Source: Angiostrongylus vasorum
Taxonomy: Eukaryota; Nematoda; Chromadorea; Rhabditida; Metastrongylidae
Assembly (NCBI GenBank): GCA_018806985.1
Contig: JADANN010000364.1
Coordinates: 3,837,001 to 3,901,000 of the forward strand
Reading direction: 5' to 3'
DNA length: 64,000 bases
Part shown: positions 1-12,800 of the stretch, one piece after another
How positions within the stretch are numbered: position 1 is the first letter of the stretch
Layout of the letters: every line of letters starts with the position of its first letter
Position numbers and translations under genes: made by a program
The notes under the pieces: model-generated
What the model was told of the DNA's origin: nothing
The model's input: only the letters and a program-made list of their open reading frames with translations
The model's database searches: none

Positions 1-134
1 CATAACCAAACAGAGAAAATGCTAAACCAAGATTCCAATCACATTCAACGCAGAATGCTTCTTTGCACACTCACCGCTTTCTACGAATCTTCCACTGAAC
101 ATGTCACGTGGAGTCCAACGGTACAAGAGTTTAT

Positions 135-600
135 ATGGAAGCGTAATGTGTCCAGCTTCTCATAGACATAAGTGGGAAGATTTTGAAGTAGAAGTTACGA
201 TCCTCGCACAGGGAATCGAAAACACTGGAGCGGAAAACTCTCGAGGCATTCTGGATCTATACCAGGAATCCGAAAAATGAACTGCAGGGAGGAATGCTCC
301 GTAATCAAGCGTGATATTGGACAGTATTTGAGCCCGTTATTCCAATGTGGGGTGGAGGGATGAGCACATTACGCTTGCATGTCAACTCCATGCAGTCACA
401 ACGTGACATATTCAATAGAGACTTGTAGAAAGCAGTGAGTGTGCAAAGCTCCTCTGTGTTCAATGTGGTTGGAATCTTGGTTTAGCACTTTCTGTGTTTG
501 GTTGTGGAGGTTTTTGGTTGGATAGATCGCGGTCAACTTGACCGTTCTACGCCCTGAGAAAGGCGAAATCCGCCGAAACATCAGCTTGCTCATTAATAAA
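135..600 (+). mobile_element. Penelope-like element, decayed 3' end
   Basis: Plus-strand translation near 165-345 gives a broken copy of the segment that follows the GIY-YIG motif in the copies at 30.8 and 39.6 kb (EDFEVEVTILAQ against DDFEVKVNILAQ). It has stop codons and frame changes. About 200 bp downstream is a degraded form of the family's 3' signature (gccgaaac followed by tcagc, near 570). The GIY-YIG core itself is lost. The copy is dead and old. Confidence 0.55.
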
Positions 601-1057
601 GAAGTGAAATAACAGCTTGTGTCTGCTCAACAAGAATATAAAGTGTGAAAATTAGGTTCGTCGGAGTACTGTCGTGTTTAGAAATTCTATTAAAATTCCC
701 AAAATCAACGGGGTCACTTTCGAAGAAAAACAGCTGATGTCTTGGTAAAAATCTATTCTACAGCATTTTTCACAGAAAGATAATTCTCATCCTTGCCGAC
801 TTCCTCCATTGACCTATTTTGGCCGTTGACGCTTGCGTTTTTACCAAGTAAAAGTTGAAAAATAGTTAAAATACATATTAGATCCTTAGTGCAACTACTT
901 ACAGTTCCTTAACTAGTAAAAATCATGAGAAAGAAATAGTGCAAAAAAAGAACGAAAATCCGTCATGGACAAGAACTTCCTTTAATCAAGCATACGCCCT
1001 CCTGTGTATGACTGAGCAAGAGAGCTGAAATAGGGATGAGAACAAAGAAAACCTTAC

Positions 1058-2797
1058 TCTGAATTGTTCGGTAAGATCGACCATCAGTGGTCGAGAGTCG
1101 ACTTTGAGTTGTGTACGATCGCAGAATTTCCGCCATACAGTGGCTGAATGCCACTCGTTGAGAGCAAGCGGCCCACGGTACATGTCTTCAATAGCCCCCT
1201 CTCCACAGTCATGTCTGAGCTTGTTTATGTATTAGCTTTATTCAATTATTCACTGATTTATGAATATGCCATTGGAAATTTTAACTAGCATAAAGTTTTA
1301 TTTCCACAGAAATCAGCCAATCGTGTTTTTCACTAGTCATTCGGCTGGAGTAACTCAATGGACAGCAACTTTTTTTCCCAAAGCTCACCTCAGGATAACA
1401 TTCGATCCAATAATCGCAATCGAGATGTAGTCGTTGCCGTCGAACTGACCGGCAAAAAGAGAATGGCGTCGCGTTTCTCAGACATCCTGTAGGTGATAAT
1501 TAACCCTTACTGTTATGCATTGTGTTCCCAGTTGCTTAGGTAAAAGCAGCGTTACGGCCTCAATTTTTTTTCACTTCTTTGCGGAAATTTGAAGAACCCA
1601 GAAATTGATACTTAGAGAGGTCAGGTAATAAAACAATGAGAGTTGCAAAAATTCGAAAAGTAGTAAGACAAGAGAACGATGAAACAAATAGGTCCCTCTT
1701 GCGAAGGTTCTTGGCGTTTCCACTTCCACAAGCTAAGCACTTTTCGTCAATAGCAATTGCCTTCTGCGGCTTAAGTGAAAGTCGTAAAGTAGTAAACCCT
1801 TAATGATTGACGACTGCCTGTGGATGTAATCTGAGAGAAAGCCGAAGCAGTTATATCACGACTCTAATGAAAAAATTTATCATACGAGTTAAAAAGCCCT
1901 ATTTTCCTGTACGACCTCTTTTCCTCTAGACTCCGCCATTCCAAGTAAAAGGTGGAGAACGGCCCTTGGTATAACAGACATCAATCTTCCCCAGTCATTA
2001 TGGGGGTCACAACCAAATTTAGCGTCATCAACGTTCAAGAGACTTACTGAAATAATACCGATACACAATATTTTGTTGAAAAAAATCCGTTCAATCCGTG
2101 GATTAATCACCTCGGCACAAAATGTTAGTCGTAGCATTTTCCCTCTTACCACCCATCTTCTGCTATGTCGATTACAACTCTACGACTTCATTTGCGTACA
2201 TCTTCCATAGTCCTCAATATTCGCGTCAGGAATGTCAACAAGACGTTTTCCAAACTATCACTGAATCTACTGGCCAGTAGAGATATGGACATTATACATG
2301 TTGTCAGTGTTCATCGTATTCCATAACAAGCGTTCTCTACTAAACGAGCTTTTCTCTGATATACCCATTTTTTTGCATATTTTAATTTCTAACGTTATTT
2401 ATACCTTTCTAATGTGGTAGTCTAAGAGTTACATCTTTATACTTAACCTTAATTCAAGATTTACATCCTCAACACCATCCATTCTTCTTAATAAAGGATT
2501 CAACATCCATATCGCTCTACAAGTAAGTGAATCCGAATTCAAGAGCTCGACTTATGGATGCCTGTTTTCACCGAAAATTTTCAACAAGCAATTAGTGAGA
2601 GTTATTAAATAAATTTCACCTGAACTCTATAGTAATGTTAGTCTCGAGGTACGTTGTGTCCGACACTGGAAATTCGGCATAGTTGCTACCACTGAATGAC
2701 AGCGGAGCGGTGTCCTTTTCCTTAGCCCAAACTACTCGACCGCTTTGTAAACGAGTTGTCGCACGCTGCGTGCTTGTAGACGTTGAGCCAGATTTCA
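1058..2797 (-). CDS. Laminin G domain exons (3' part of a secreted or extracellular-matrix protein)
   Basis: Three consecutive minus-strand exons at 2620-2797, 1389-1486 and 1058-1214 splice in phase (2, then 2, then 0) and give one almost complete laminin G domain. Exon one carries a Ser/Thr-rich linker, then the domain opening (PLSFSGSNYAEFP, then ETNITIEFR). Exon two carries the core strand FAGQFDGNDYISIAI. Exon three has HDCGEG and then LALNEWHSATVWRKF. The family fold is a sugar- or protein-binding beta sandwich found in agrin, perlecan, neurexin and Crumbs; which of these this is cannot be decided here. Acceptors (ctgtag, ctacag, ctcag) and donors (GTGAAA, GTGAGC, GTAAGG) are all normal. 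Exon two reads through only if the A5 run at 1454-1458 is taken as six bases. The gene continues left beyond 1058, where a Penelope-like remnant fills the window edge. Confidence 0.8.
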
Positions 2798-2936
2798 CTA
2801 CAGAACATTTGTTAAGTTGGACTTTCGTGTAAGGAAGGAAGAAATTTCATTGATGTAACCATGAAAGTTCATTTTGCATAGAAAACCTCGCTTGATTATG
2901 TGCCGCTCTAAGTTTTTCTACTGTACTAATTAGTAT

Positions 2937-3244
2937 CCCCCAACGCTTTACCACCTCATCGTTGCTGGGAGGTATTCTTGTGCGATTACAGCGGAGGATT
3001 CATCCAATGACGGGGTCTCGAGGAAGCCTAGGTATCAAAGTCGCATGGTGGTAAATGTCCTTCTGATCCATAACAGCTGTGACTGCCTGTGGTGGTGAAG
3101 ACCTGGGGCAGAATTTGGCCAAGCTAACCTTGGGATTCCAGGGAACTAAGGTGGCTTAACCAGAAAAATCTCCGAAAAATGGAGATTATGCTGGGGCCCG
3201 CACAACCAGTGAGGACGGGCCGTTCAGGTATCAAGTTTAAGCAA
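2937..3244 (-). repeat. Family A repeat with target-site duplication
   Basis: This is a 308-bp minus-strand copy of a family also seen at 5.92, 6.24, 34.23, 37.69 and 55.54 kb. It is flanked by a 14-bp direct repeat, gtactaattagtat, at 2923-2936 and 3245-3258. That length is typical of target-primed (LINE-mobilised) insertion rather than of cut-and-paste transposons. It lies just upstream of the laminin G exon at 2620-2797, inside an intron of that gene. Confidence 0.75.
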
Positions 3245-3259
3245 GTACTAATTAGTATT

Positions 3260-5290
3260 CCTTCACCAGCTCACTTAAGAAACAACTCAGTGCTGTTTTC
3301 TTTATTTTGTACTACTATTGTACATCGTCAACTCCAACCCTCCGTCTTCTTACATTGATCCTACATGGGATTCTAACATTATCACAGTATCACTGACTTT
3401 TGCGAACTATTATGTGACCAACTGCTCCAGGTTCTGCAAGCCGTTCAGGTTTTCTTGAAGAAGCTTACAAACATTCTTCAGAAGTAGTGAGAGTTCCTTT
3501 CATCCCTTACAGCTGCATTACAGCACCTTCAATTTCCATAGGAAACTCTCCAAGATGGAGTACAGCCTGCCTCCGTATCATTTTGGGAACACTAGTGTGT
3601 TAGTGAGAATGACACTCAATATGCAGTACCTTATCAGTCTTTACCAAAAGTGTAACTTTCAGACTATGCGGTACATCATCGTCTTTTTTCTATTAAATCA
3701 TAGGTGTATGTTGAAATTTTTTTGAAAAATCTTTTCTAGGATTTCTCCGTGCCGCCTTTGTCTGTCTCCTAAAGTATTCTGCTTAGACCATTTACTGATC
3801 AAAGGCTGCTATACCTTTGCAGCTGATTCCATTCGAGAGCAGCAGATAATCACTCCAACAGCCACATTCGTAAGTGTCCGGGGAAAGAGTTATGCATAAC
3901 TGATCGCAAAACGGTGCCTCATCTGAGCACGATCCTAGAACGGGATTTTGCTGAGAATACCATTCTCTCAAACAAAGAACTAACTTAAATATTCATCGTG
4001 TTCGCACTGAACTCGATGAATGTGGGCCACTGTTACCACAATCCTGCATTCATATCAATGCAAGCAGTCATGTATGTTTTAGTCTGAATTCGTATCCCTC
4101 TTTAAACTGCTGTCTTAGGCCATAGTACATGTGAAGAATTAGTTTCAGTTACTTTCGCTGCAGAAAAACGTCTATAATGCTTCATTCAAAGCAAAGAAAA
4201 CTCTCAGAAAGTCCTTTGAGACGAAAGACCTACAAGATAATAGTTTCAGTTTGTTCTTTCTGAATTTGGATAGTAACTACACTTCAGCAGATGGAAGATG
4301 TCAAAAACAACGATTAGTTATAACGTCTGAAGATGGAAAGGGAATCTCAAAATAAACATTGATGACAAATTCCAGGTAGATTTTCATTTCACGGAGTTTG
4401 CTACAATCTAACCGAGATTGACCCCTGTTAGAAAATAGATTTAGTAAGACGAACATAACATGCAAGCAAAGTGAAGCCTTCCAGCATGAAATTAGCTATT
4501 TCGTGGCTCAGATGTCCCCATTTGGTACACGCACTGGTCTAGCAGAGACCCACCACCCCCTCTTCGCATCCCATGAAATTTATTCAGCATTGTCCGCGTC
4601 TCATCTATTCAACCATGTCTCATTAAGGCGGTGCAATGATGCTCAGCCAATTAATCGTTGCCTCGACATCCGGGAAGGCGAGTTAATAGGATCACGAAGG
4701 GAAGGAGGAAGCAAGAAGTGGTGCAGATGCGAAATATGTCTTGGTTTCGAATGTAATCATGCTGTGTCCCATCATTGCAGTTACGAATAAGCTTGACATG
4801 ATATTGGCTTAGTATACAAGCGATTATTAGCAACAAGGAAGCACCTCAGGTGTATTTATTACCGCAGGAGCTCTATAGAAGGCTTAGATGAGGAAACAAT
4901 TCTCGCAAGTTATCCCATTACATCTGGAGCACATACGATTCAATAATCAATCAAGCAGTCTCGTGTCATTCATATCAATAGAAAGTGAGGAATACCATTT
5001 TGGTTTTGCAAACTTAAAACAAAAGTTGTTCCAATAAATGGCAAATTTCGTGCTCCTTTCAAGGAAAAGGCTAGAAAAAACATGGTCGTAGTGCGAGATT
5101 GTTCGAACAAGAAGACGAAGAGAAGGAGCTAGAACGAAGAACGATAACATACCCATGATGTAGGGCTTTCATAAAACGTGGATGACCTCAGTGTTATCGA
5201 TGAGCCGACAACATAGGTTCTTTCCCAAGGAGCCGAAATGACAATGAGGTGCTTAGAAGCGTGAATAAATACATGACTTTGGAAGAAAAT
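3260..5290. other. No supported gene (intron or intergenic)
   Basis: Only short open frames without splice sites of quality or protein-like composition were seen on either strand. If the minus-strand exon chain is right, this is part of the intron between 2797 and 6872. Confidence 0.4.
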
Positions 5291-5369
5291 AATCGTATCG
5301 GTTGAACATTTTTTTTCGGACTATCGTTCTCAGTGTTCAAATCTTAATATTCACGTGCAAAAGCCTAAC

Positions 5370-5606
5370 ATGTCGCCTTTCACTAAGATCACCAATGACA
5401 TTTGTGCCAACTGTTCGAACTTCATTTCAAGCGTGTTCCACACGCCATTCACTAATGTCGCTGACAAATTTCAACGACTTTTCGTAAAGCACAACATCAA
5501 GGGTTATCCACATACCAAAGGAAATGCAAGCTTTCATGAACACTTAAAGCCCTACGTTGATTTCCACTCACAATGTGCAAAACTAGCGCGCTTTAAACCG
5601 ACATAG
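5370..5606 (+). CDS. Small ORF, 78 aa, unknown
   Basis: The reading frame from ATG at 5370 (MSPFTKITNDICANC) to TAG gives 78 residues with a balanced composition and no signal peptide or membrane segment. A clear acceptor (cgttctcag, ending 5333) lies 36 bp before the ATG and could take a spliced leader or an upstream exon. AATAAA occurs at 5635, about 30 bp after the stop. Together these look like a compact real transcript. I do not recognise the family. It lies on the strand opposite to the large secreted gene, within a presumed intron, so it would be a nested gene. A chance ORF remains possible. Confidence 0.4.
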   Translation: MSPFTKITNDICANCSNFISSVFHTPFTNVADKFQRLFVKHNIKGYPHTKGNASFHEHLKPYVDFHSQCAKLARFKPT

Positions 5607-5920
5607 TCAGCTCAATGTGAAACTTATCGAATGCAATAAATGTATTAGAATCTACAAATTCTTTGGTTACAAAATCTTGTTTATTTGCCTTACAACGATA
5701 AAGTTCTGATTTTCAGGAGCCCTCCAAATCTTTCTTTTTGCACTTCTTTTCGAGGTTCGTATTCCAGAAATGAAAGCAAGTGAACAAATCGTTTACCGTC
5801 CATTAGAACACAATTCTTCTAAAGTTTATTATTGATATATATACATATATGTTTTTTTGGTTAGCACTTCCATCTCTTTGTATTTTTCAGCTTAGTGTAT
5901 GTTTAGGAATGAATCTTCGG

Positions 5921-6240
5921 CCTCCCAACGGTTTCCTCGCCATCGTGACTGGGAGGTGCTCCTCGGTGTCGGGCTGCAGTGTAAAGCGGCAGAATTCGTA
6001 ACCTTGCAGGGCCTCCAAAGCTGGGAAGGAATCCAGCGTTTCCATGAGGAAGCCTAGCTAAAAGTAAGCCAATACCAGGATTCACCACCGTCCTAGTATC
6101 AAAGTCGCATGGTGGTAAATCTCGCTCCTGATCCACAATGGCTGCTACTGCCTGTGATGGTGAAGACCTGGGGTAGACTTTGGCCAGGCTGACCTCAGGA
6201 CTCCAGCTAACCACAACGATTAAACCAGGAAACTTGACAC
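5921..6240 (-). repeat. Family A repeat, minus copy of an inverted pair
   Basis: This is a near full-length copy reading right to left. It begins (on this strand view) with the family end cctcccaacggttt and contains the shared stretch around gactttgataccagga in reverse. It abuts a plus-strand copy at 6241, so the two form a tail-to-tail inverted pair of about 700 bp. Confidence 0.75.
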
Positions 6241-6630
6241 TTGATACTTGAACGGCCCGTCCTCACTAGTTGTGTGGGACCCAGCATAATCACCACCTTT
6301 CACAGATTTGCTAGCTAAGCCACTTTGGTTCCCTGGAATCCCGAAGTCAGTCTGGCCAAAGTCTGCCCCAGGTCTTCACTACCACGGGCACTCGCAGCCC
6401 TTGTGGATCATAGAAAGATTTGCCACCGTGCGACTTTGATACCAGGATGGTGGTGGACCCTGGTATGGGTATTGGTTTACTCTTAGCTGGGCTTCCTGAT
6501 GGAAACGTCGGACTCCTTCTCAGCATGGGAGACCTTGCCGGAGGGACGAATCCCCCTCGCTGTACATTGCAATCCGACACCCAGGGACACCTCCCAGCCA
6601 CGATAAGGCGGTAAACCGTTGGGAGAACTT
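6241..6630 (+). repeat. Family A repeat, plus copy of an inverted pair
   Basis: It opens with tacttgaacggcccgtcctc and closes with gataaggcggtaaaccgttg, the two diagnostic ends of the family. It directly joins the minus copy to its left. Open frames of 64-103 codons here are products of the repeat and not genes. Confidence 0.75.
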
Positions 6631-6871
6631 CTAAAAAACCTCAACCTGAGCCGAAATTGGCTTGATAATTCTGCATAAGACCGAGATAAGTGGTGAATAT
6701 CACTCAAAATTTAGCCAATAGTTTCATAGTCCGTACGCTGTTTTTTCAGCTACCCCGTCTTTGTGATTCCCAACTCACGCTAGACCGTTTTTGTCAACGA
6801 AAGACATAAAATCAGCGCCAAATGAGCTGATCATGGTTGGTATTTAACTGGGATTGTCCGCTTAACCTTAC

Positions 6872-9800
6872 TCAAGACTGTCATCAAGTTTGACCATTTA
6901 ACCACGCAAGAAGCAATACCTTTCCTGTTTCCATATGGTAAAAAGCAACCACGAATTCTCCACTCTTGATTAATATCTCGAATTTTCATGCTGTTCACTA
7001 CAGCTGGGGAAACGAAGGAATTCACGAAAGGCCGACAAGTTTTCCATCACCAATTTATGAGTGAGTGAGCGAGTAAGTAGTGTACGTGTGTATATTTAGC
7101 ATACCCATGTTTATCTCCATGGTTCCCCATCCAAGTTTAAATCTTCACCTAAAAAAACAATGAGGAGAACTGTTGTGAAATTTGCAGGTCGAAGGTGTAA
7201 AACGAGCAGCTTTCAAATTTGCAAAAATGTTGCAATTTATCATCATATACTTTTACTGGAGTGGAGCGGCCAACATCTATCTAGCGCTCTGCAATTGAAA
7301 AGAACAGAAACGTGAAGGTTAGACCAGAACAGAGCACTCTCATTATTTGAATTTCTTCTCAACCACATTCGCGACATCTTGTGTTCACTTGTTTTGCGCA
7401 TAACTCTGTCTTCATCCATTACGAAGAACGAATTTTATGGGTGATTCAATAAATTGCACAGAATGGAAAAAACAAAGTCTGATTACTGGCGAGAGCAGGA
7501 CATGCTGTAATAGCAGGCAGACAGGGAGATGATTTCCGATTCGTTATAACATTCTTCGTGCTAATGCGATCATGAAGATGGACCGAAAAGAGTATAGTAC
7601 ACGAGAAAAAATGAACGTTGTTTTCTTCTACCCGTGGTCTTAACTTCTATTGTTACTGGATTTTTAGTGCTTAAATGAAACTAAAGAAAACAAATAGAAT
7701 ACTTGTTTCAAAGGAACATGCTTCAGCGCTCAATGCTATGGTTTCGCATTTTCTTCCACCGCCTGATAACTTTCCTTCCTACTGACGAAAGCTCCATCGC
7801 TGCGTTTTCCTCACTTAAAATGGCTTCAATGTCTCTTAAATGAATCCTTGTCGGCTAATTTCAAACCAATACATTTCATATCAACTGTTTGGAATCGTTT
7901 TTTAAATCCAAATAAAAAAAATATGCTTCCCTCAGGAAAGTAGAATAGACTGCATACAAATGACTAGAATCTACGTATTTGTTAAGAGGATATAAGTAAT
8001 TATTTTTTACTGTGGCGGACATGTTAGGCGCTAATGAATTTCCAAAAAGAATCTGCGAGATACCACATGGGACAAGGAGCCCATCACTGAAGACGAAAAA
8101 AGCTGTCATATCCTTCACTTAGTGGAAACCTTGTTCTGATATGGGATTCGGTCGCTGTCTTCAGTAGAGATTGTGCTTTAGTTGAGGTGTTGTGAAGATG
8201 TCGCCTTTCTTCCGTGTAGTTTTTTTGACATGTTCTTCAAGTGTTGTGACTGCATTGGGTTCAATGAACGTCCGATGGGCGACGACGAAGGCAGTCGGTG
8301 ATGGACCCTACCGTACTCCTCTTCAAGGCCCTCATGTACATTACGAAATTGTCGAAACTAGTGTTGTATCGTATAGTCCACATCAAACGTCCCAAAGCTG
8401 ACTTGTTCAACAAAATAAATCTTTTCTAGTCAACTACGTCCAAGTCCAAGGTTCTGCGAAAAAAACGAATTTTGTTTATTTTTTGAGTTTCATTTTAATA
8501 CTCGAGAAAGAAACATTAATCAATATTGATCAGAAATCTTCCTTGAAACTAAATCCTCAGCGTAGATATCTTGGAAACAATCTACCCCTTAGAAATCTTT
8601 TTCCTTAAGGATCAATAATGAAATCACACAAGATTGTAAGTTTATCCCGAAAAACAGAGGTTCACTATTTGAAAGGCCAAGATCATAATTGGCTTTTTGA
8701 TTGGCTGAGGCGGAAATGTGATAGACTATGTGTATGATCAGGAGCATTTAGAACTATGATAATCATTTTTTGCTTAACAAGCCTATCGAGGACTGTGGTA
8801 ATATTTTATCGTTCATTAGGACTCGAGAAAATCACTTAGATGACGAATATCATATAGATAAAATACCACAATTCCTGGGTGAAATACGATTCACAACAGA
8901 GGCTTAATAGCAATTTTTTTCCCTCTCCATGAGAACAGCTTTCGTGACAGCATTCCAGTACGTTTATTATAATTATAAGCAACAGTTAGCCCTTGCTCAG
9001 AGCCACTCTTCTGGACGGCGTTATAAATCGCGATGGGCACAATGATCCGTTCATAGGTGCACGGGTTCATGTTCCAGTCACCACTTGTTTGCTATCGGAT
9101 GTCATCACGACACCGCCCATTAACTACGTTTACCTATAGATTCGATCGATACGGTAAATACGACGGGCATGACGAGCAGTCCATTTATCAAGTGGGTCTT
9201 TTCATGCTCTACCCAATGATATATAGCTTGCTGACCATTGGTGACATCAATTTCTTGACTATGGTATTATAAGGAATGAATCCAGCTCGACGACGCGTCT
9301 GCTACTTACCGAGATTTTGCTTTGCTGTCATAAGCTTCCAGTAAGTTACACCAAGTCAAAGACTTGAGTGTGAGCTCTGAGTACTAAGCACATTAAAAGT
9401 GGTTTAGTTAAAACTGACGTTAATAGTAAGAAAACCTATTTTGGTGAGACATTCTATCATCTAACCGTATTGCTTCTTCGCATCCCAAACTAGGAACCCT
9501 TCCCTACGACATACACATTACAACCGAACTCTTCGGCTTGAAAAAGGCGTTCATCATTTGATGTTTACGCCAGAAGATGTCAATACTACTCTCACTAATG
9601 CATGACGATGAATGATGTTCTGATTTACATATGGCTTCGCTAGGGACGGCTTTGCAGATGGGAGGTGGCGGTATTAATGACGCGATGCTGACCCTGCAAC
9701 TTAGTCTAAGCCCTGCGATTTTCTTGGTGCTAACGTACAGATGGAAAGGGGATTATGAGAACAGATTTACTTACTTACTTCTAAGTAGCCTATTTTCTAG

Positions 9801-12800
9801 AGGAGTCGCTCAATACCCAACGTAATTTCCATTTGACTGCCAATTTACTTCGCTGATCGGACAAAGTTTTCTGGAGAATTCGGAACGAGACAATTATGAG
9901 AGTGAAGGTTAAAAAAACACTTCTATGGTGGAACAACCAAATGGGACTGTCGTTCTCAAGAGAATTGGTGGAGAGAAAAAGTTTTGCTCTTCCTCTGACA
10001 CGTAGCTGCTTGGTTGCTCGTTCTTTTTTCTAACATTAGATAATTTTAAACATTCTGTTTTTTCGTCTTTAAAGGAGTCGTTGTGCTATTAATGTGGGAT
10101 TCGCTTCGTTGCGAGAGACATCACAAAAGGATCGAGAAAAGTACTACGGGATGATGAAAAATTAGAAGTACGAATTCCGGCTATTAGCTTACTTTTCTCC
10201 TCCTCTTCTTTCATTTAGAACCATATCTCCCAGAGACTTTCAACTCCCACCTCCAGTGCTTTCCTCACTTGCCACAATCTTTATAAGGCACTTTCTAAAT
10301 GCGCTCGTTAGTAAAAGTCTAAAAATGGTTGAGTAACCCAAACTTCGGTACCTGATCTATTTTTTGTCTAGGAATCTACTTCAAATAATAACTTGTAACC
10401 GCATTCCAGTATCCTGCACGCCGTCACTGGCCCTGCTTAATGGACTGCGTTATGGTTTAATTTCACGAGCACTTGCTCACCCCTTACTCCCCCAAAGATC
10501 ACCAACGGCCAAGTTTTTCTAAAAGAAACTTCAAGGCCGAAGAAAACGATATCGAAAACAAACGATGCCGAAATTACGACACCTTAAGTTTAAAAGTGTG
10601 GAAATTTATCGAAGCTGCACGAGCTATGAAAGGATGTAGGTTATATTCCTTCGGTCGTCGAAACACAGTAATCAGCAAAATGTAATTTTTTCCTCATTAG
10701 CGAAGAGACTGAACGAATTAGTGGTGAAAGACTAAGGGGAAAATATTTCCAGTTCACTAAATCATCAGTAACGCCTTCCGTAAGCGACTCTTCTTGCAAG
10801 TGTTTCCAAATCCCTTGGTCAATCCGTAACTGTTATCAAGCTTATTCTATTAGAGTCGCCCCTCATATGTCGTTAATATAAAAATGATGTTATTAAGAGT
10901 ATAACAATCGATCAGCATTAAAACGATGGAAGCAACACATTGCCGAAGTGGTGAAGTGAGTTGAGAGCATACCCATAGTCATATGGTTCTTTGCCAAGCC
11001 CAGGAAATTTATGAGCAACATGAAAGCGGACACTAATTGGCTGGTGCTATCGTTTAGCAGAGGCTATCGATTTAAGAAGTTGTGAAAAATTCTAGTCTGA
11101 AAATACCAGACAGGAAACCATCGGGTAGCAAGGAATTTTGTCAGGGACCTTGTTTTCAGATCATATGGGATTATTTCAGCGAATTTCGCTATAATTTCAT
11201 GTACGGAACCAGCGAGGCCTCAACTTCCTGATAAAGCCATCTCTCTAAGAAATCACTGCTGAACAAAGCTGCAGTAGGTACCGCCACAGCGCCTGTGGTT
11301 TTAAATCCATATCTCCATTTCTCATATTCCATGGATACCCAGGATTGAAAATAGGAGTTGGCAGATGGAAATGCACTGTAAGGTCCACTTGATTATGAAG
11401 AAAAAAAGTGAATGTTCAAGAATTACTGCTACACAACACTTCACTGCAATTTTTAGCGTATAATAATAGCTGTATTATATTTTTCTCGCTTTCCAAGGAA
11501 TAAAAGAATTTTGGTCAGTTCCTGAAGGAACCCGTCGTATATGCTTCAAAATCACTATGAAATCCCTTCCCTTTTCTATTTGGACAATCCATGTGATGTA
11601 GGAGAAACAAACGAGAAAATAGTAGTTGGACGATTTTTTGCGTGAAATCTCAGCAGGGTGCAATCTTAATTACAGAGTAACGTTGGTGCCAATGGGAGCG
11701 TGGTTGATGCTGAAAATGCTTACGTGCTCCTTAGAGCGTAAAACTCTTGCTTGATTGGTCGAGCACTTCTCCTACGAATGTCGCCGTTAGAGATCTGGAA
11801 CCCTCTGCTATATGAGTGGTTCAAATTTCCGTTGAATAATATGCCAAAGCACATCGTTCAGGCGCTCCTCTCTCCTGCGTTATTAATTAGGCCAATATGG
11901 CGGCGATATTACACCGATCTGGCAGTAGGAAGGCTATATATATCCGTCAAAGTTCTGAGTGGCTTTCGTCCCATTCATCTGGATCTTCTCGTGCGAGATT
12001 CCATTTAAGTGGCAGAAAAGAGGCGCACAAGTAGTTTTTCAGCTTTTGCCTTTTTTAAAAGCTCTCGTAAGATAAAAAATAAAAGAGAACGAACTTGTTG
12101 ACAACATGCACCTTGGTAATCAAATTTCGGAAGCCTCTAAAAGTGTCAGGAACGCTCACTAACAACGAATCATTGTGAATTAGAAGATGTTCTGTAGCGT
12201 TCTCTAGAACACAAGAACTTGATGATCAGCAAAGGGTTTATTAGAACGTCAAGAAGTAAACTCAGCTTCTTCAAGATCATGAACTCTATAGAAATAAGAG
12301 GAGCAGGAATGTAGTGCACTTCTTAGAGGCGCCCTACAATACACACTGAATGTTGCAGGTAGGTTCGATCCAACTCAGAGCAGCTCACCAAGCATTCTAT
12401 CCAGCCGGGGTTCACAAAAATGGCTACCAGACTTGTCTGGCCGGATAGCAGCACTGATTTTATACATCGACACACCACCGAAAATAATTTTCTAAGCCAG
12501 ATGCGCATTGAATCACCTCTGACGATGCTTGGTAAAGTCGAATGCGTGATCCAGCCCTTAGGGATTGATCGACGACGAATACATTTTCCTTAACCGTTTT
12601 GTCGAAATACGTCTACAACTTCATACTATCCAAACTATTTCGATGAAGAAACTTACTCGAACGACTAGCAAAGCCACATAGGTACTTCTTGAAACATCAC
12701 AAATAATTTTGGAAGTGCTGTAAATTCTTATTTACGACCTCACAAAAGATTTTTTATGAGAAAAAATTCCAATGTTAATGGAAAAGAAGTTGAAATCCTT

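Noticed and set aside
4503..4790. 95-codon plus ORF with cysteines
   Set aside because: No acceptor, polyadenylation signal or family; opposite frames are also open.
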